Made by a program: the position numbers and the translations under genes. From Lachnospira multipara LB2003 (GTDB taxonomy: Bacteria; Bacillota; Clostridia; Lachnospirales; Lachnospiraceae): 64,000 nucleotides of DNA. Below are positions 1 to 8,090 of the stretch, in pieces (within the stretch, counting starts at the first letter, position 1; each line of letters opens with the position of its first letter). The notes under the pieces are model-generated. The model saw nothing but the letters and a program-made list of their open reading frames with translations. It had not been told where the DNA came from and searched no databases. Location: positions 62,001-126,000 of the forward strand of contig NZ_JNKW01000007.1 of assembly GCF_000702205.1 (NCBI RefSeq), in the 5' to 3' direction.

Positions 1-2
1 CA

Positions 3-98
3 CTTGGAACTAAAGAAACTGCATCTAAGAATTTAGGTCATTACGAACCAAGAGTTTCTATATGGACTGATATGTTTAAGGATTTTGTTATGGACTAA
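3..98 (+). CDS. 3' end of an unidentified gene (partial)
   Basis: An open frame enters from the left edge and stops at TAA 96-98, giving the last 31 residues of a protein. The tail contains NLGHYEPRVSIW and ends in FKDFVMD. I do not recognise the family from this fragment. It lies 29 bp upstream of the branching-enzyme-like gene, so it may be the preceding gene of the same operon, but its function cannot be stated. Confidence 0.6.
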   Translation, partial: LGTKETASKNLGHYEPRVSIWTDMFKDFVMD

Positions 99-127
99 TT
101 ATTTAGTCAAAAAGGGGAGGAAGAAAT

Positions 128-2578
128 ATGAATAAGAAGTTGTACAATGTTATGAATTGGCCAGAAATTGAAGGAATTGTTTATGCGGATTGTAAAAATC
201 CCATGAATATGCTTGGTAGCCATTTAATTAAAGAAGGAAATTTAATACAGATTTATAGACCTGATGCCGTAAGCGTGTCTATAAAGGTTGATACTAAGAC
301 TTATGAACTAGAAAAAGTGGATGAATCAGGCTTTTTTGCATGTTTAGTTCCTTCAAGAAAAAAGAAGCTAGATTATTTAGTTACTTTAGAAGATGTTAAG
401 GGCAAAACAATAACTTTTAAGGATGCTTATTCTTTTGATTTAAAGCCAAAGAATGATGAATTTAAGAACTTTTTTGCAGGACATGAATATGATGCTAATA
501 AAATCTTTGGCAGTAAGGAAATTAGCATTGATGGAGTTAGTGGAACACTTTTTACAATTTGGGCGCCACAGGTTTCACGAGTAAGTGTTGTGGGAGATTT
601 TAATAAGTGGAATGGAAAAATCCATCAAATGGAAGAAATCGATGATAGGGGCATATATAGACTTTTTATTCCAGGAGTTTGTAAAGGTGATAAATATCTT
701 TATGAATTAAAGGTAAGGGGCGAGAAGGAATACTATAAAATTGATCCTTATGCAACAGAATTCACTAAGGGTAAGGAAAATTATAGTGTTGTTGGAAGTC
801 CATTAAAAAAGACAGCCAAGAAATTAAAAACAAAGCAAACTACATCACCACGAATTTATGAATTAAATTTACTTGAATGGAGCAAGAAAAGTGGGATTAA
901 GACATATGCAAAACTTGCAGAAGATATAGCCAATTATCTTAGTAAGCTAGGATTTGATTATGTAAATCTTATGCCTGTAGCAGAGTATTTTAATGAGGAT
1001 ACTTATGGCTATACAACAATAGGTATGTTTGCTCCAACAAAGAGATTTGGCAATCCAGATGATTTTGTGGAATTTATTGACATTTTGCATAGTAAAAATA
1101 TAGGTGTAATTATTGATTTTAACTGCGCATACTTTGGCACAGATACTAGAGGACTTCATAATTTTAATAAGACTAATTTATATGGTGGTCTATCACCAAT
1201 CCTAGAAAAAAATGAAACATGGAATGTCTATACTTATGATTATTACAACAATTGCGTATTGTCATTCCTTTATAGTAGCTTTAATTATTGGATAAGTAAT
1301 TTTGGCATTGATGGTATTAGAATAGATAGTCTTGCATCTATGCTTTATTTAGATTACGGTAAGGAGCCGGGAAGTTGGATTCCTAATATGTATGGTGGTA
1401 ATGAAAATTTAGCTGCTATAGAATTCATAAAAAATCTAAACAAAATGGCTGCTAAGGAAAATGTAATTACTATTGCTGAAGAATCTAGTGGTTGGATTGG
1501 AATTACTAAGGATTTTGACGGGGATAATCTAGGTTTTGACTATGTCTTAAATAAGAATTGGACTAACGATTATCTTGAATTTATGGAGCAGGATCCATTA
1601 TTTAGAAAAGGCCTTTATGACAATCTTATTTTGCCAATGGTTTATAACTACAATGAGAGATTTATACAAAAATTTAGTGCCGATGATTTATATGGCACGG
1701 GAGTTTCTCTTTACGCACTTGCAGCAGGAAATGATGCAGTTAAGAAAAAGTCGGATGTAAGACTTGCCCTTGCATATTTATATTTATATCCAGGAGCTAA
1801 GATGATTACCTTTGGTCAGGAACTAGGACTTGATTTAACTAATCCGGCCCTTAAATGGGATGCTAGTGATGAGGATATAGCCTTTATTAAGGACTTAAAT
1901 CATTTTATTACAAGTAATAGTGAAGTTTTTGATCAAGACACAAAGGAAGATGGCTTTAGATGGGTGGAGGATTGCAATAGCGAAGAGACAATTCTTGGCT
2001 TTGCACGAATTGGAAAAAATGGACAGACATTAACTGCAGTGTTTAATTTTACACCTGTTGAAAGAGTTAAATATCGCCTACATGTATTAGAAGCTGGAAA
2101 ATATAGCATGATTTTTAATACTAATGAAGAAAAATATGGTGGAGATGAGAAGCTAACTAAGGAAATTTTTAAATCAGATAAAAATGATGAAAATCCAAAG
2201 GAATTAGACTATATAGATATTGATATACCAGGGCTTTCTATGTTAGTCTTTAGCTGTGAAAAATATACAGAAAGAGAAATTGAAGAGAACAGAATTTTAA
2301 AAGAAGCAGCAGTTGCTAAGAAAAATGCAGAAGATAAGGTAAAGGTAGCTAAGGAACTTGCAACAAAGGCTAAAGAAGAAGCTATAGCAGCCCTTGAGGC
2401 ACAAAAAAGGGCAGAGGAAGCTGCAAGATTAGCTCTTGAAGCTAAGAATGAAGCACAAAAAAAGGCGGATGATGCAGTGCGTGAAGCTATTAGAATTGAT
2501 GAAGAAACAAAAGTATTACTAGAAGAATTAAAAAACAAGGTATTTAAAAAAGATACTAAAAAAGCAACTAGAAAATAA
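128..2578 (+). CDS. GlgB-like GH13 protein with degenerate active site and coiled-coil tail
   Basis: An 816-aa protein related to 1,4-alpha-glucan branching enzymes. There is an N-terminal beta domain, a CBM48-like domain (about 139-205, FTIWAPQVSRVSVVGDFNKW) and a GH13 barrel (about 240-570). Region II keeps the nucleophile (GIDGIRIDSLASMLYLDYG, Asp400) and region III keeps the acid/base (IAEESSGW, about Glu451). Region IV, SHDE in active enzymes, reads NYNE (507-510), so the transition-state Asp is replaced by Asn509. The region I histidine (PAHF) is Tyr (CAYF). After about residue 712 comes a roughly 100-residue Ala/Lys/Glu-rich coiled coil absent from ordinary GlgB. The start follows AGGGGAGGAAG. 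A glycogen-binding or scaffold role is inferred; catalysis looks doubtful. Confidence 0.8.
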   Translation: MNKKLYNVMNWPEIEGIVYADCKNPMNMLGSHLIKEGNLIQIYRPDAVSVSIKVDTKTYELEKVDESGFFACLVPSRKKKLDYLVTLEDVKGKTITFKDAYSFDLKPKNDEFKNFFAGHEYDANKIFGSKEISIDGVSGTLFTIWAPQVSRVSVVGDFNKWNGKIHQMEEIDDRGIYRLFIPGVCKGDKYLYELKVRGEKEYYKIDPYATEFTKGKENYSVVGSPLKKTAKKLKTKQTTSPRIYELNLLEWSKKSGIKTYAKLAEDIANYLSKLGFDYVNLMPVAEYFNEDTYGYTTIGMFAPTKRFGNPDDFVEFIDILHSKNIGVIIDFNCAYFGTDTRGLHNFNKTNLYGGLSPILEKNETWNVYTYDYYNNCVLSFLYSSFNYWISNFGIDGIRIDSLASMLYLDYGKEPGSWIPNMYGGNENLAAIEFIKNLNKMAAKENVITIAEESSGWIGITKDFDGDNLGFDYVLNKNWTNDYLEFMEQDPLFRKGLYDNLILPMVYNYNERFIQKFSADDLYGTGVSLYALAAGNDAVKKKSDVRLALAYLYLYPGAKMITFGQELGLDLTNPALKWDASDEDIAFIKDLNHFITSNSEVFDQDTKEDGFRWVEDCNSEETILGFARIGKNGQTLTAVFNFTPVERVKYRLHVLEAGKYSMIFNTNEEKYGGDEKLTKEIFKSDKNDENPKELDYIDIDIPGLSMLVFSCEKYTEREIEENRILKEAAVAKKNAEDKVKVAKELATKAKEEAIAALEAQKRAEEAARLALEAKNEAQKKADDAVREAIRIDEETKVLLEELKNKVFKKDTKKATRK

Positions 2579-2592
2579 GAAGGAAGTAAGAA

Positions 2593-3480
2593 ATGTTAGA
2601 AGTATTAAATGAGACATCAGTAAATGATGCAACAGTGCAAGTCTCGAATTTTTTTTCTAAAAACAATTTAATGTCGCATTTAAATGATTTTGGAAATTGG
2701 GCAGTAAGTGCAGTTGCAACTATTATTCTTGCCTTAGTTATTTGGCTAATTGGTAAAAAGGTTATTAAGACAGTAATTAAGATTTTAAGAAGAATGCTTG
2801 ATAGGGGTAAGCTTGATGAAGGAGTTAAGACCTTTACTCTATCTGCAACAAGAGTGTTATTATACATTTTCCTATTTATTATTGTTGTTGATACCTTAGG
2901 CTTTCAGACAACATCCCTAATAACACTTTTTGGTACTGGTGCCCTTGCTATTGGTATGTCATTACAGGGCAGTTTATCAAATTTTGCAGGAGGAATCTTA
3001 ATTCTTATATTTAAGCCTTTTGTAATTGGAGATTATATTGTGGTTGGAACTAATGAAGGTAGCGTTGTCTCTATTGGTATACTTTATACTAAGTTAAGAA
3101 CAGTAGATAATAAGGTTATTATGCTTCCAAATGGTACACTAAGTAATTCTAATATTACTAATGTGGGAGCTGAGAATTATAGACGACTTGATATTGAAAT
3201 TGGTATTTCTTATGAGGCAGATATTAAGGATGCTAAGAGAGTTTTATCAGAAATTATTGATAAGAAGAAATCAATTCTTAAAATACCTGGTAAGGAAGCA
3301 AGAGTAGTTGTAAAGAGTTTAGATGATTCTTGCGTTACACTTGAGACAAGAACATGGTTAAAAACAGAAGATTATTGGGATACAAGATTTGAATTGCTTG
3401 AAGAATTCAAAGAAGGCCTGGATAAAAATGGTATTAGTATTCCATTTAATCAGATGGATGTTCATTTAATAAGTGAATAG
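2593..3480 (+). CDS. MscS-family mechanosensitive channel
   Basis: A 295-aa small-conductance mechanosensitive channel that releases solutes on hypo-osmotic shock. It has an N-terminal amphipathic stretch and membrane segments near residues 35-55 and 88-110. The pore-lining helix and following loop show the family pattern GTGALAIGMSLQGSLSNFAG (about 115-134) and FKPFVIGDYIVV. A soluble beta/alpha-beta domain fills the C-terminus. The length is typical of MscS. It begins 14 bp after the GlgB-like gene with SD GAAGGAAG, so the two are probably co-transcribed. A terminator at 3504-3546 closes the unit. Confidence 0.9.
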   Translation: MLEVLNETSVNDATVQVSNFFSKNNLMSHLNDFGNWAVSAVATIILALVIWLIGKKVIKTVIKILRRMLDRGKLDEGVKTFTLSATRVLLYIFLFIIVVDTLGFQTTSLITLFGTGALAIGMSLQGSLSNFAGGILILIFKPFVIGDYIVVGTNEGSVVSIGILYTKLRTVDNKVIMLPNGTLSNSNITNVGAENYRRLDIEIGISYEADIKDAKRVLSEIIDKKKSILKIPGKEARVVVKSLDDSCVTLETRTWLKTEDYWDTRFELLEEFKEGLDKNGISIPFNQMDVHLISE

Positions 3481-3503
3481 GCATATTAATAATAGCTTAA
3501 AAC

Positions 3504-3546
3504 TAGGATAGTTATTGCAATTAGCAGTAATTATCCTATTTTTTTA
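3504..3546 (+). terminator. Rho-independent terminator after mscS
   Basis: Inverted repeat TAGGATA (3504-3510) / TATCCTA (3532-3538), extended inward with one or two mismatches, followed by a run of T. It separates the GlgB-like/mscS unit from the amino-acid transporter. Confidence 0.8.
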
Positions 3547-3576
3547 TACTAGAGAATGAATATTTTTTACAATTTA

Positions 3577-3621
3577 TGCATAAATATTCACAAAATACCT
3601 TTACTTTTGCATAATTATGCA
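3577..3621 (+). promoter_or_regulatory. Pair of ARG-box-like palindromes
   Basis: TGCATAAATATTCA (3577-3590) and the perfect palindrome TGCATAATTATGCA (3608-3621) resemble the ArgR/AhrC operator consensus (TGAATAWWWATTCA). Their centres are 31 bp apart, about three helical turns. A weaker half-match (TGAATATTTTTTAC, 3557-3570) lies 20 bp upstream, the usual ArgR pair spacing. Placement over the promoter of an amino-acid transporter fits arginine-dependent repression. This is inference from the motif only. Confidence 0.5.
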
Positions 3622-3628
3622 GTAATAT
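3600..3628 (+). promoter_or_regulatory. Candidate promoter of amino-acid transporter
   Basis: TTTACT (3600-3605), 17-bp spacer, TAATAT (3623-3628). Each hexamer matches consensus at 4 of 6 positions. The second palindrome occupies the spacer, so a bound repressor would block RNA polymerase. An alternative -10, TACAAT, lies at 3638-3643. Confidence 0.45.
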
Positions 3629-3663
3629 ATGAAATCGTACAATAAAAATTTAGGAGGGCACTA

Positions 3664-5199
3664 ATGAAGGCAAATAAATCAAAACACATTGCTATAACAA
3701 TAGTCATAATTGCTTTAATTGCAGTGGCAATAACTGTGGGCATTAGACTAACTAATAATGGAAATGCTAAGGTGATTTCATCAATTGATGATATTAGCGG
3801 TTCTACTGTTGGTGTTCAGCTTGGTACAACAGCTGATATTTATGTATCTGATGATTTTGAGGGAGACGATGCAGGTACTAAAATTGAAAGATTTAATAAG
3901 GGGGCAGATGCTATTCAGGCATTGATTCAGGGAAAGACTGATTTGGTAATGATAGATGAGCAGCCTGCTAAATCCTATATAAGTAAGAATCCTTCACTTG
4001 CTATTTTAGATGAGGCATATGCAGAGGAAGAATATGCATTTGCAATTTCTAAATCAAATCACGAATTAACAGAAAAAATTGATGGAGCTCTTTCTGAGTT
4101 AAAAGCTGATGGAACAATTAGTTCTATTATTAATAACTATATTGGTTCAGATGAACAAAAAGGACAGACTCCATATTTAAAAAAGGATGTGGAACGTACT
4201 AATGGAAAATTAGTTGTAGCAACTAATGCAACATTCCCTCCATATGAATATTATGATAATAGTAATTCAAATGGTATTGTAGGTATTGATATTGATATTA
4301 TGCAGGCCGTTTGCGATAAATTAGGATATGAGCTTGTGGTAGAAGATATGGAATTTGATTCTATTATTACTTCTATTAGAACAGGTAAGGCAGATGTAGG
4401 TGCTGCTGGTATGACAGTAACTGAAGATAGAAAGAAGAATGTGGATTTTACAGATTCTTATACAGAAGCTAAGCAGGTTGTTATTGTTAACACACATAGT
4501 GCAAGTAATACACTTTCTTTTGCAGAAAAATTTAAGCAGAACTTTATTGAAGATGGAAGATATAACTACCTTTTAACAGGTCTTAAAAATACATTAATTA
4601 TTACATTCTTTGCTGTAATAATTGGTATTGTATTTGGTTCTTTAATCGCTATTATAAGAACAACCCATGATAGAAATGGTGGACTTACAATACTTAATTT
4701 CCTCGCAAGAGTATATTTAATTGTTATTCGTGGTACACCAACAATGGTACAGTTGCTTATTATTTACTATGTTGTATTTGCATCTGTAAATGTAAATAAG
4801 GTATTTGTTGCAATTATAGCCTTTGGTTTAAATTCCGCAGCTTATGTTGCAGAAGTTGTTAGATCAGGTATTATGTCAGTGGATAAGGGACAGTTTGAGG
4901 CAGGACGTTCACTTGGTCTTCCATATAACAAAACAATGAGATTGATTATTTTACCACAGGCTCTAAAGAATATTTTACCAGCCCTTGGTAATGAAATGAT
5001 TACATTACTTAAGGAAACATCTATAAGTGGTTATATTGGACTTATGGATTTAACAAAGGGTAGTGATATTATTAGAAGTGTAACATATGAAGCATTGCTT
5101 CCACTTACAGTTGTAGCATTAATCTATCTTTTACTTGTAACAGTATTAACAGCGCTTGTTTCTAAACTCGAAAGGAGCCTAAGAAAAAATGAACGATAA
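3664..5199 (+). CDS. Amino-acid ABC transporter: permuted substrate-binding domain fused to permease
   Basis: A 511-aa fusion for polar amino-acid uptake. After a membrane anchor (about 9-28), residues 39-165 match the second half of a family-3 binding protein ([19 protein letters not shown] through the [20 protein letters not shown] end). Residues 180-280 match the first half ([55 protein letters not shown]). The halves are thus in reversed order, a circular permutation. Residues 295-510 are a GlnP/HisM-type permease with RGTPT and the ATPase-contact EAGRSLGLP motif. The closing segment overlaps the ATPase gene by 11 bp. The substrate is unknown; the upstream ARG-box-like sites suggest arginine or another cationic amino acid. 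Confidence 0.88.
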   Translation: MKANKSKHIAITIVIIALIAVAITVGIRLTNNGNAKVISSIDDISGSTVGVQLGTTADIYVSDDFEGDDAGTKIERFNKGADAIQALIQGKTDLVMIDEQPAKSYISKNPSLAILDEAYAEEEYAFAISKSNHELTEKIDGALSELKADGTISSIINNYIGSDEQKGQTPYLKKDVERTNGKLVVATNATFPPYEYYDNSNSNGIVGIDIDIMQAVCDKLGYELVVEDMEFDSIITSIRTGKADVGAAGMTVTEDRKKNVDFTDSYTEAKQVVIVNTHSASNTLSFAEKFKQNFIEDGRYNYLLTGLKNTLIITFFAVIIGIVFGSLIAIIRTTHDRNGGLTILNFLARVYLIVIRGTPTMVQLLIIYYVVFASVNVNKVFVAIIAFGLNSAAYVAEVVRSGIMSVDKGQFEAGRSLGLPYNKTMRLIILPQALKNILPALGNEMITLLKETSISGYIGLMDLTKGSDIIRSVTYEALLPLTVVALIYLLLVTVLTALVSKLERSLRKNER

Positions 5200-5929
5200 T
5201 GAAGTATTAATTAAAATCGATAATTTACATAAAACATTTGATAAGCATGAGGTATTAAAGGGAATCTCAACAACTATTAGTAAGGGCGAGGTTATTGCAA
5301 TAATTGGTCCTTCAGGATGTGGTAAGTCAACATTCCTTCGTTCTCTTAATTTATTAGAAGTTCCAACAAAGGGAACAGTAACATTTGAAGGAAATGATAT
5401 AACAGCAGCTCACGTAGATATAGACAAGACTAGGGAAAGAATTGGTATGGTTTTCCAGCAGTTTAATTTATTCCCTAATATGACAATTAAGGAAAATATT
5501 ATGCTAGCTCCTGTTCAACTAGGAAAGATGACAAAGGAAGAAGCATCTATTAAGGCTGATGAATTACTTGAAAGAGTAGGCTTATTAGAAAAGGGGAATA
5601 GCTATCCTGCTATGTTATCAGGTGGTCAAAAGCAGCGTATAGCTATAGCTCGTTCTCTTGCTATGAATCCAGATGTTATGCTCTTTGATGAACCAACATC
5701 TGCCCTAGATCCAGAAATGGTAGGAGAAGTATTAAGTCTTATGCAGGAACTTGCAGCTGATGGTATGACAATGGTTGTAGTTACTCATGAAATGGGCTTT
5801 GCAAGAGAAGTAGCAAATCGAGTATTATTTATTCACGATGGTGTAATTGCTGAAGATGGTACACCAGATGAAATCTTTAATAATCCTAAGTCAGATAGAT
5901 TAAAGGATTTCTTAAGTAAGGTGCTTTAA
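5189..5929 (+). CDS. Amino-acid ABC transporter ATP-binding protein (GlnQ type)
   Basis: A 246-aa ATPase subunit powering the fused binding protein/permease upstream. Walker [10 protein letters not shown] (40-48), Q-loop [10 protein letters not shown], signature LSGGQKQR (143-150), Walker [16 protein letters not shown] and the H-loop [15 protein letters not shown] are all intact, as in the polar amino-acid subfamily. The start has SD AGGAG inside the end of the permease gene, so the genes are translationally coupled. Length is typical for GlnQ/ArtM/TcyN. Confidence 0.95.
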   Translation: MNDNEVLIKIDNLHKTFDKHEVLKGISTTISKGEVIAIIGPSGCGKSTFLRSLNLLEVPTKGTVTFEGNDITAAHVDIDKTRERIGMVFQQFNLFPNMTIKENIMLAPVQLGKMTKEEASIKADELLERVGLLEKGNSYPAMLSGGQKQRIAIARSLAMNPDVMLFDEPTSALDPEMVGEVLSLMQELAADGMTMVVVTHEMGFAREVANRVLFIHDGVIAEDGTPDEIFNNPKSDRLKDFLSKVL

Positions 5930-5962
5930 AGATAATAGTAAAAGAATAATGAAAAGGTGAAG

Positions 5963-5991
5963 GAAAGGCGAGTGCTCGCCTTTCTTTTTTT
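5963..5991 (+). terminator. Rho-independent terminator after transporter
   Basis: Perfect stem GAAAGGCGAG / CTCGCCTTTC with a 2-nt TG between the arms, followed by TTTTTTT. It ends the amino-acid transporter operon. Confidence 0.92.
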
Positions 5992-5998
5992 ACCCATT

Positions 5999-6055
5999 GT
6001 TTTTAGTATATACATGAAAAATGATTTTAACCGATTAAAGCCAAACTATTGTAAT
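5999..6055 (+). promoter_or_regulatory. Conserved island promoter, copy 1
   Basis: TTAACC (6027-6032), 17-bp spacer, TGTAAT (6050-6055). The block 5999-6045 is identical to copy 2 (from 9960) apart from two bases. The core from about 6024 is shared with copy 3 (from 11001). The segment ACCGATTAA resembles one LytTR-type half-site (ACMGTTNRK), so the LytTR protein encoded at 6567 is the obvious candidate regulator; that link is inference. Confidence 0.7.
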
Positions 6056-6472
6056 ATATAAAAATTATGATAAAATAAATTTATAAATTTTTTTTATAAA
6101 TAGGAGGGATTTATGAAACTAAAAAGATTTTTTGTAGCGGCGTTATTGACATTGTCAGTTATATTGTCTTCATTAGCATTGGTATATGCAGGGGAGAGTG
6201 TTGGAACATATGGATATGCATATCATAACGTAGAAGGAAGAGATGGATTGTATAAATTAAGTACTGGTACAGTAAGAAGAAATGGTGCACAACAATCATC
6301 ATACAAAATAACAAAGACATATGAGGATGGTGATTTTGAAACAATACTTTCTGGTGTGAAAAATGACGATGTTATGTACACAAGCGGTTATGAATACATA
6401 GAAGATTATGTAACGGAACACAAAACATATAAGAATTCTTGCCCAGTGTATAGTATTACATTGTATAAGTAA
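6019..6472 (+). repeat. Direct repeat, left copy (promoter plus secreted-protein gene)
   Basis: About 450 bp of promoter, leader and coding sequence that recurs near 10996-11449, displaced by 4977 bp, with the same offset for the -10 box, start codon and stop codon. The copies flank the LytTR/ABC/lipoprotein genes. Confidence 0.8.
6113..6472 (+). CDS. Small secreted protein, paralogue 1
   Basis: A 119-aa protein with a Sec signal peptide (MKLKRFF, hydrophobic core, cleavage likely after VYA at 24-26) and a mature part of about 93 residues. The mature part begins with GTYGYAY, is rich in Tyr, Gly and Thr, and ends KVYSITLYK-like (here PVYSITLYK). By hand alignment it is 86/119 identical to the protein at 11090. 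I do not recognise a family. Size, Sec signal and a neighbouring LytTR/ABC cassette recall the lactococcin 972 class of Sec-exported bacteriocins, but the diagnostic motifs are not evident. One cysteine (Cys110) is absent from the paralogue. SD AGGAGGG is well spaced. Confidence 0.85.
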   Translation: MKLKRFFVAALLTLSVILSSLALVYAGESVGTYGYAYHNVEGRDGLYKLSTGTVRRNGAQQSSYKITKTYEDGDFETILSGVKNDDVMYTSGYEYIEDYVTEHKTYKNSCPVYSITLYK

Positions 6473-6495
6473 TAGTAATAGATATTATTATGAAA

Positions 6496-6531
6496 TAATA
6501 ACAAGTGGATATAATAATCCACTTGTTATTA
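6496..6531 (+). promoter_or_regulatory. Long perfect hairpin without U-tract
   Basis: A 15-bp perfect stem with core AATAACAAGTGGAT (6497-6510) / ATCCACTTGTTATT (6517-6530) and a 6-nt loop, between the secreted-protein gene and the LytTR gene. No T-run follows, so it may be an mRNA-stabilising end, a processing site or a leaky terminator that lowers expression of the downstream genes. Confidence 0.7.
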
Positions 6532-6566
6532 ATAAAATCAAAGTAGCAAGAATGGGGAGGATATGT

Positions 6567-6857
6567 ATGACAATTCAAGAGATTGATTTATCACTTGTAG
6601 AGTATGTAGAAGTGAGGGGCCATTATCTATATTTTATTAGTGATAATTTTGAACATAAAATTAGGGGTTCATTAAGACAAAATTATGAGATTTTAGAAAA
6701 CAAGGAATTTTTAAGGGTTAATAAATCTACTATGGTTAATAAAAATCATGTGGAAGATACTAGAAAAAAAAGCAGATATTTATATTTAAAAAGTGGTAAA
6801 TGTATTGAAATAAGTCGAAGAAAACTAAAGATTATAGATTTAAAAAAGGTAATATAA
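6567..6857 (+). CDS. Stand-alone LytTR DNA-binding regulator
   Basis: A 96-aa protein made of little more than one LytTR domain, the DNA-binding fold of AgrA, ComE and LytR. Recognisable elements are SLVEYVEVRGHYLYFISDN, SLRQNYEILENKEFLRVNKS, MVNKNHVEDT and the closing GKCIEISRRK. There is no receiver or sensor domain. The start is ATG 6567 because GGGGAGG (6554-6560) lies six bases before it; an upstream in-frame ATG at 6552 overlaps that site. It is followed 12 bp later by the first permease, so it is part of the ABC cassette and probably controls it and/or the three repeated promoters. Confidence 0.85.
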   Translation: MTIQEIDLSLVEYVEVRGHYLYFISDNFEHKIRGSLRQNYEILENKEFLRVNKSTMVNKNHVEDTRKKSRYLYLKSGKCIEISRRKLKIIDLKKVI

Positions 6858-6869
6858 TAGAGGGTGAAT

Positions 6870-8072
6870 ATGGTAGATGCTAGATTAATATACAGAATAT
6901 TTATGAAAAGACCATTATCTATATTTGTTATGACAATAATGTCAATGATTTCTTTTTATATGATTTCCAATGAATTGATGGAAAGTATATCTAATAAAGT
7001 TTATACTCAAAGAATTCACAATATGTTTTCAATAAATGAAAGTCGAGTTGGATTGATAAAAATGACTGATGATGTTGAATCAGGAAATATTGATATAAAA
7101 AAAGTAAAGCAAGATTTTGAAAATAGTGAATATATAAAAGGTATTGGTTTTAATTCCTCAGATTATATTTATGAAGGGATAAATGCAGAAGTTTATTTTA
7201 TTGATGAAAGTATGTTAGCTTCATATAATATTAGTGTGGATAATGAATTAAAAGAGAATATGTTAAAAGATACAGAATATATACCGGTTGTAGTAGGTTA
7301 TAATTTAAGGAATAAGTTTAATATAGGTGATGTTATTGATTCAACTATTGGAAATAAATATAGGGTTTATGGCTATTTAGCTAAAGATGATTCTATGTAT
7401 CATGAACAAGAATTATTTGTGGGATGGACTAATTCCGATTTATATAATTTGGATGATTCATTTGTTGCTATTGTAGATAATGTAGAGGATTTTCGTTTTT
7501 TTAATTGGTATTATATAAATTTCTATGTAGATGAAGGTGATTATAATCTTGCAAAAGAGGAAATTTTAAAAATTGCAGAAAGTGATAACATCAATATACA
7601 AGTTATAAATAGGGGAGAGGAAATATTAGAAGCACAGGAAGATAATAATATTCTTCATAGTCCCAATTTTTATATTTTAATTGTAGTATTACTAGTTAAT
7701 ATAATTACTATAACTATAATGACAATAACATATGTAATGATTGAAAAAAGGCAATATGGTATTTTATCTATATGTACATATAGTAGAAGAAAGATATCAT
7801 TTTTAATCATCAAACAGAATGCAATTATAGTCTATTTAGCAGCAATAATTGCTTGGGCCATTAATCAAAAGTTATATAATGGAAGCATTATTATAAAATT
7901 AGCAGACTACCCATCAAATTTGCTTTATAAGATAACATTATATAGTACAATGATTATTTTGCCATTAGTATTATTTCTTATTGCATCTCTTATTATAGTA
8001 ATTTCAAGTATGATTCCGGTTATTCTAATAAATAGATATAAAATACCAGAGTTAATTCATAGTAATAATTAA
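6870..8072 (+). CDS. FtsX-like ABC permease subunit 1
   Basis: A 400-aa membrane protein with one N-terminal transmembrane helix (about 13-35), an extracytoplasmic domain of roughly 230 residues, and three C-terminal helices (about 270-295, 310-335, 355-385). This is the topology of MacB/FtsX-type permeases that act on substrates outside the membrane. The sequence between helices (EKRQYGILSICTYSRRKISF) is the usual coupling segment. ATG 6870 was chosen over GTG 6864 because GAGGG precedes it. It partners the second permease and the ATPase downstream. Likely roles are extrusion of, or immunity to, a toxic peptide; the substrate is unknown. Confidence 0.75.
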   Translation: MVDARLIYRIFMKRPLSIFVMTIMSMISFYMISNELMESISNKVYTQRIHNMFSINESRVGLIKMTDDVESGNIDIKKVKQDFENSEYIKGIGFNSSDYIYEGINAEVYFIDESMLASYNISVDNELKENMLKDTEYIPVVVGYNLRNKFNIGDVIDSTIGNKYRVYGYLAKDDSMYHEQELFVGWTNSDLYNLDDSFVAIVDNVEDFRFFNWYYINFYVDEGDYNLAKEEILKIAESDNINIQVINRGEEILEAQEDNNILHSPNFYILIVVLLVNIITITIMTITYVMIEKRQYGILSICTYSRRKISFLIIKQNAIIVYLAAIIAWAINQKLYNGSIIIKLADYPSNLLYKITLYSTMIILPLVLFLIASLIIVISSMIPVILINRYKIPELIHSNN

Positions 8073-8090
8073 ACTAGAGGTGGATTAGAA

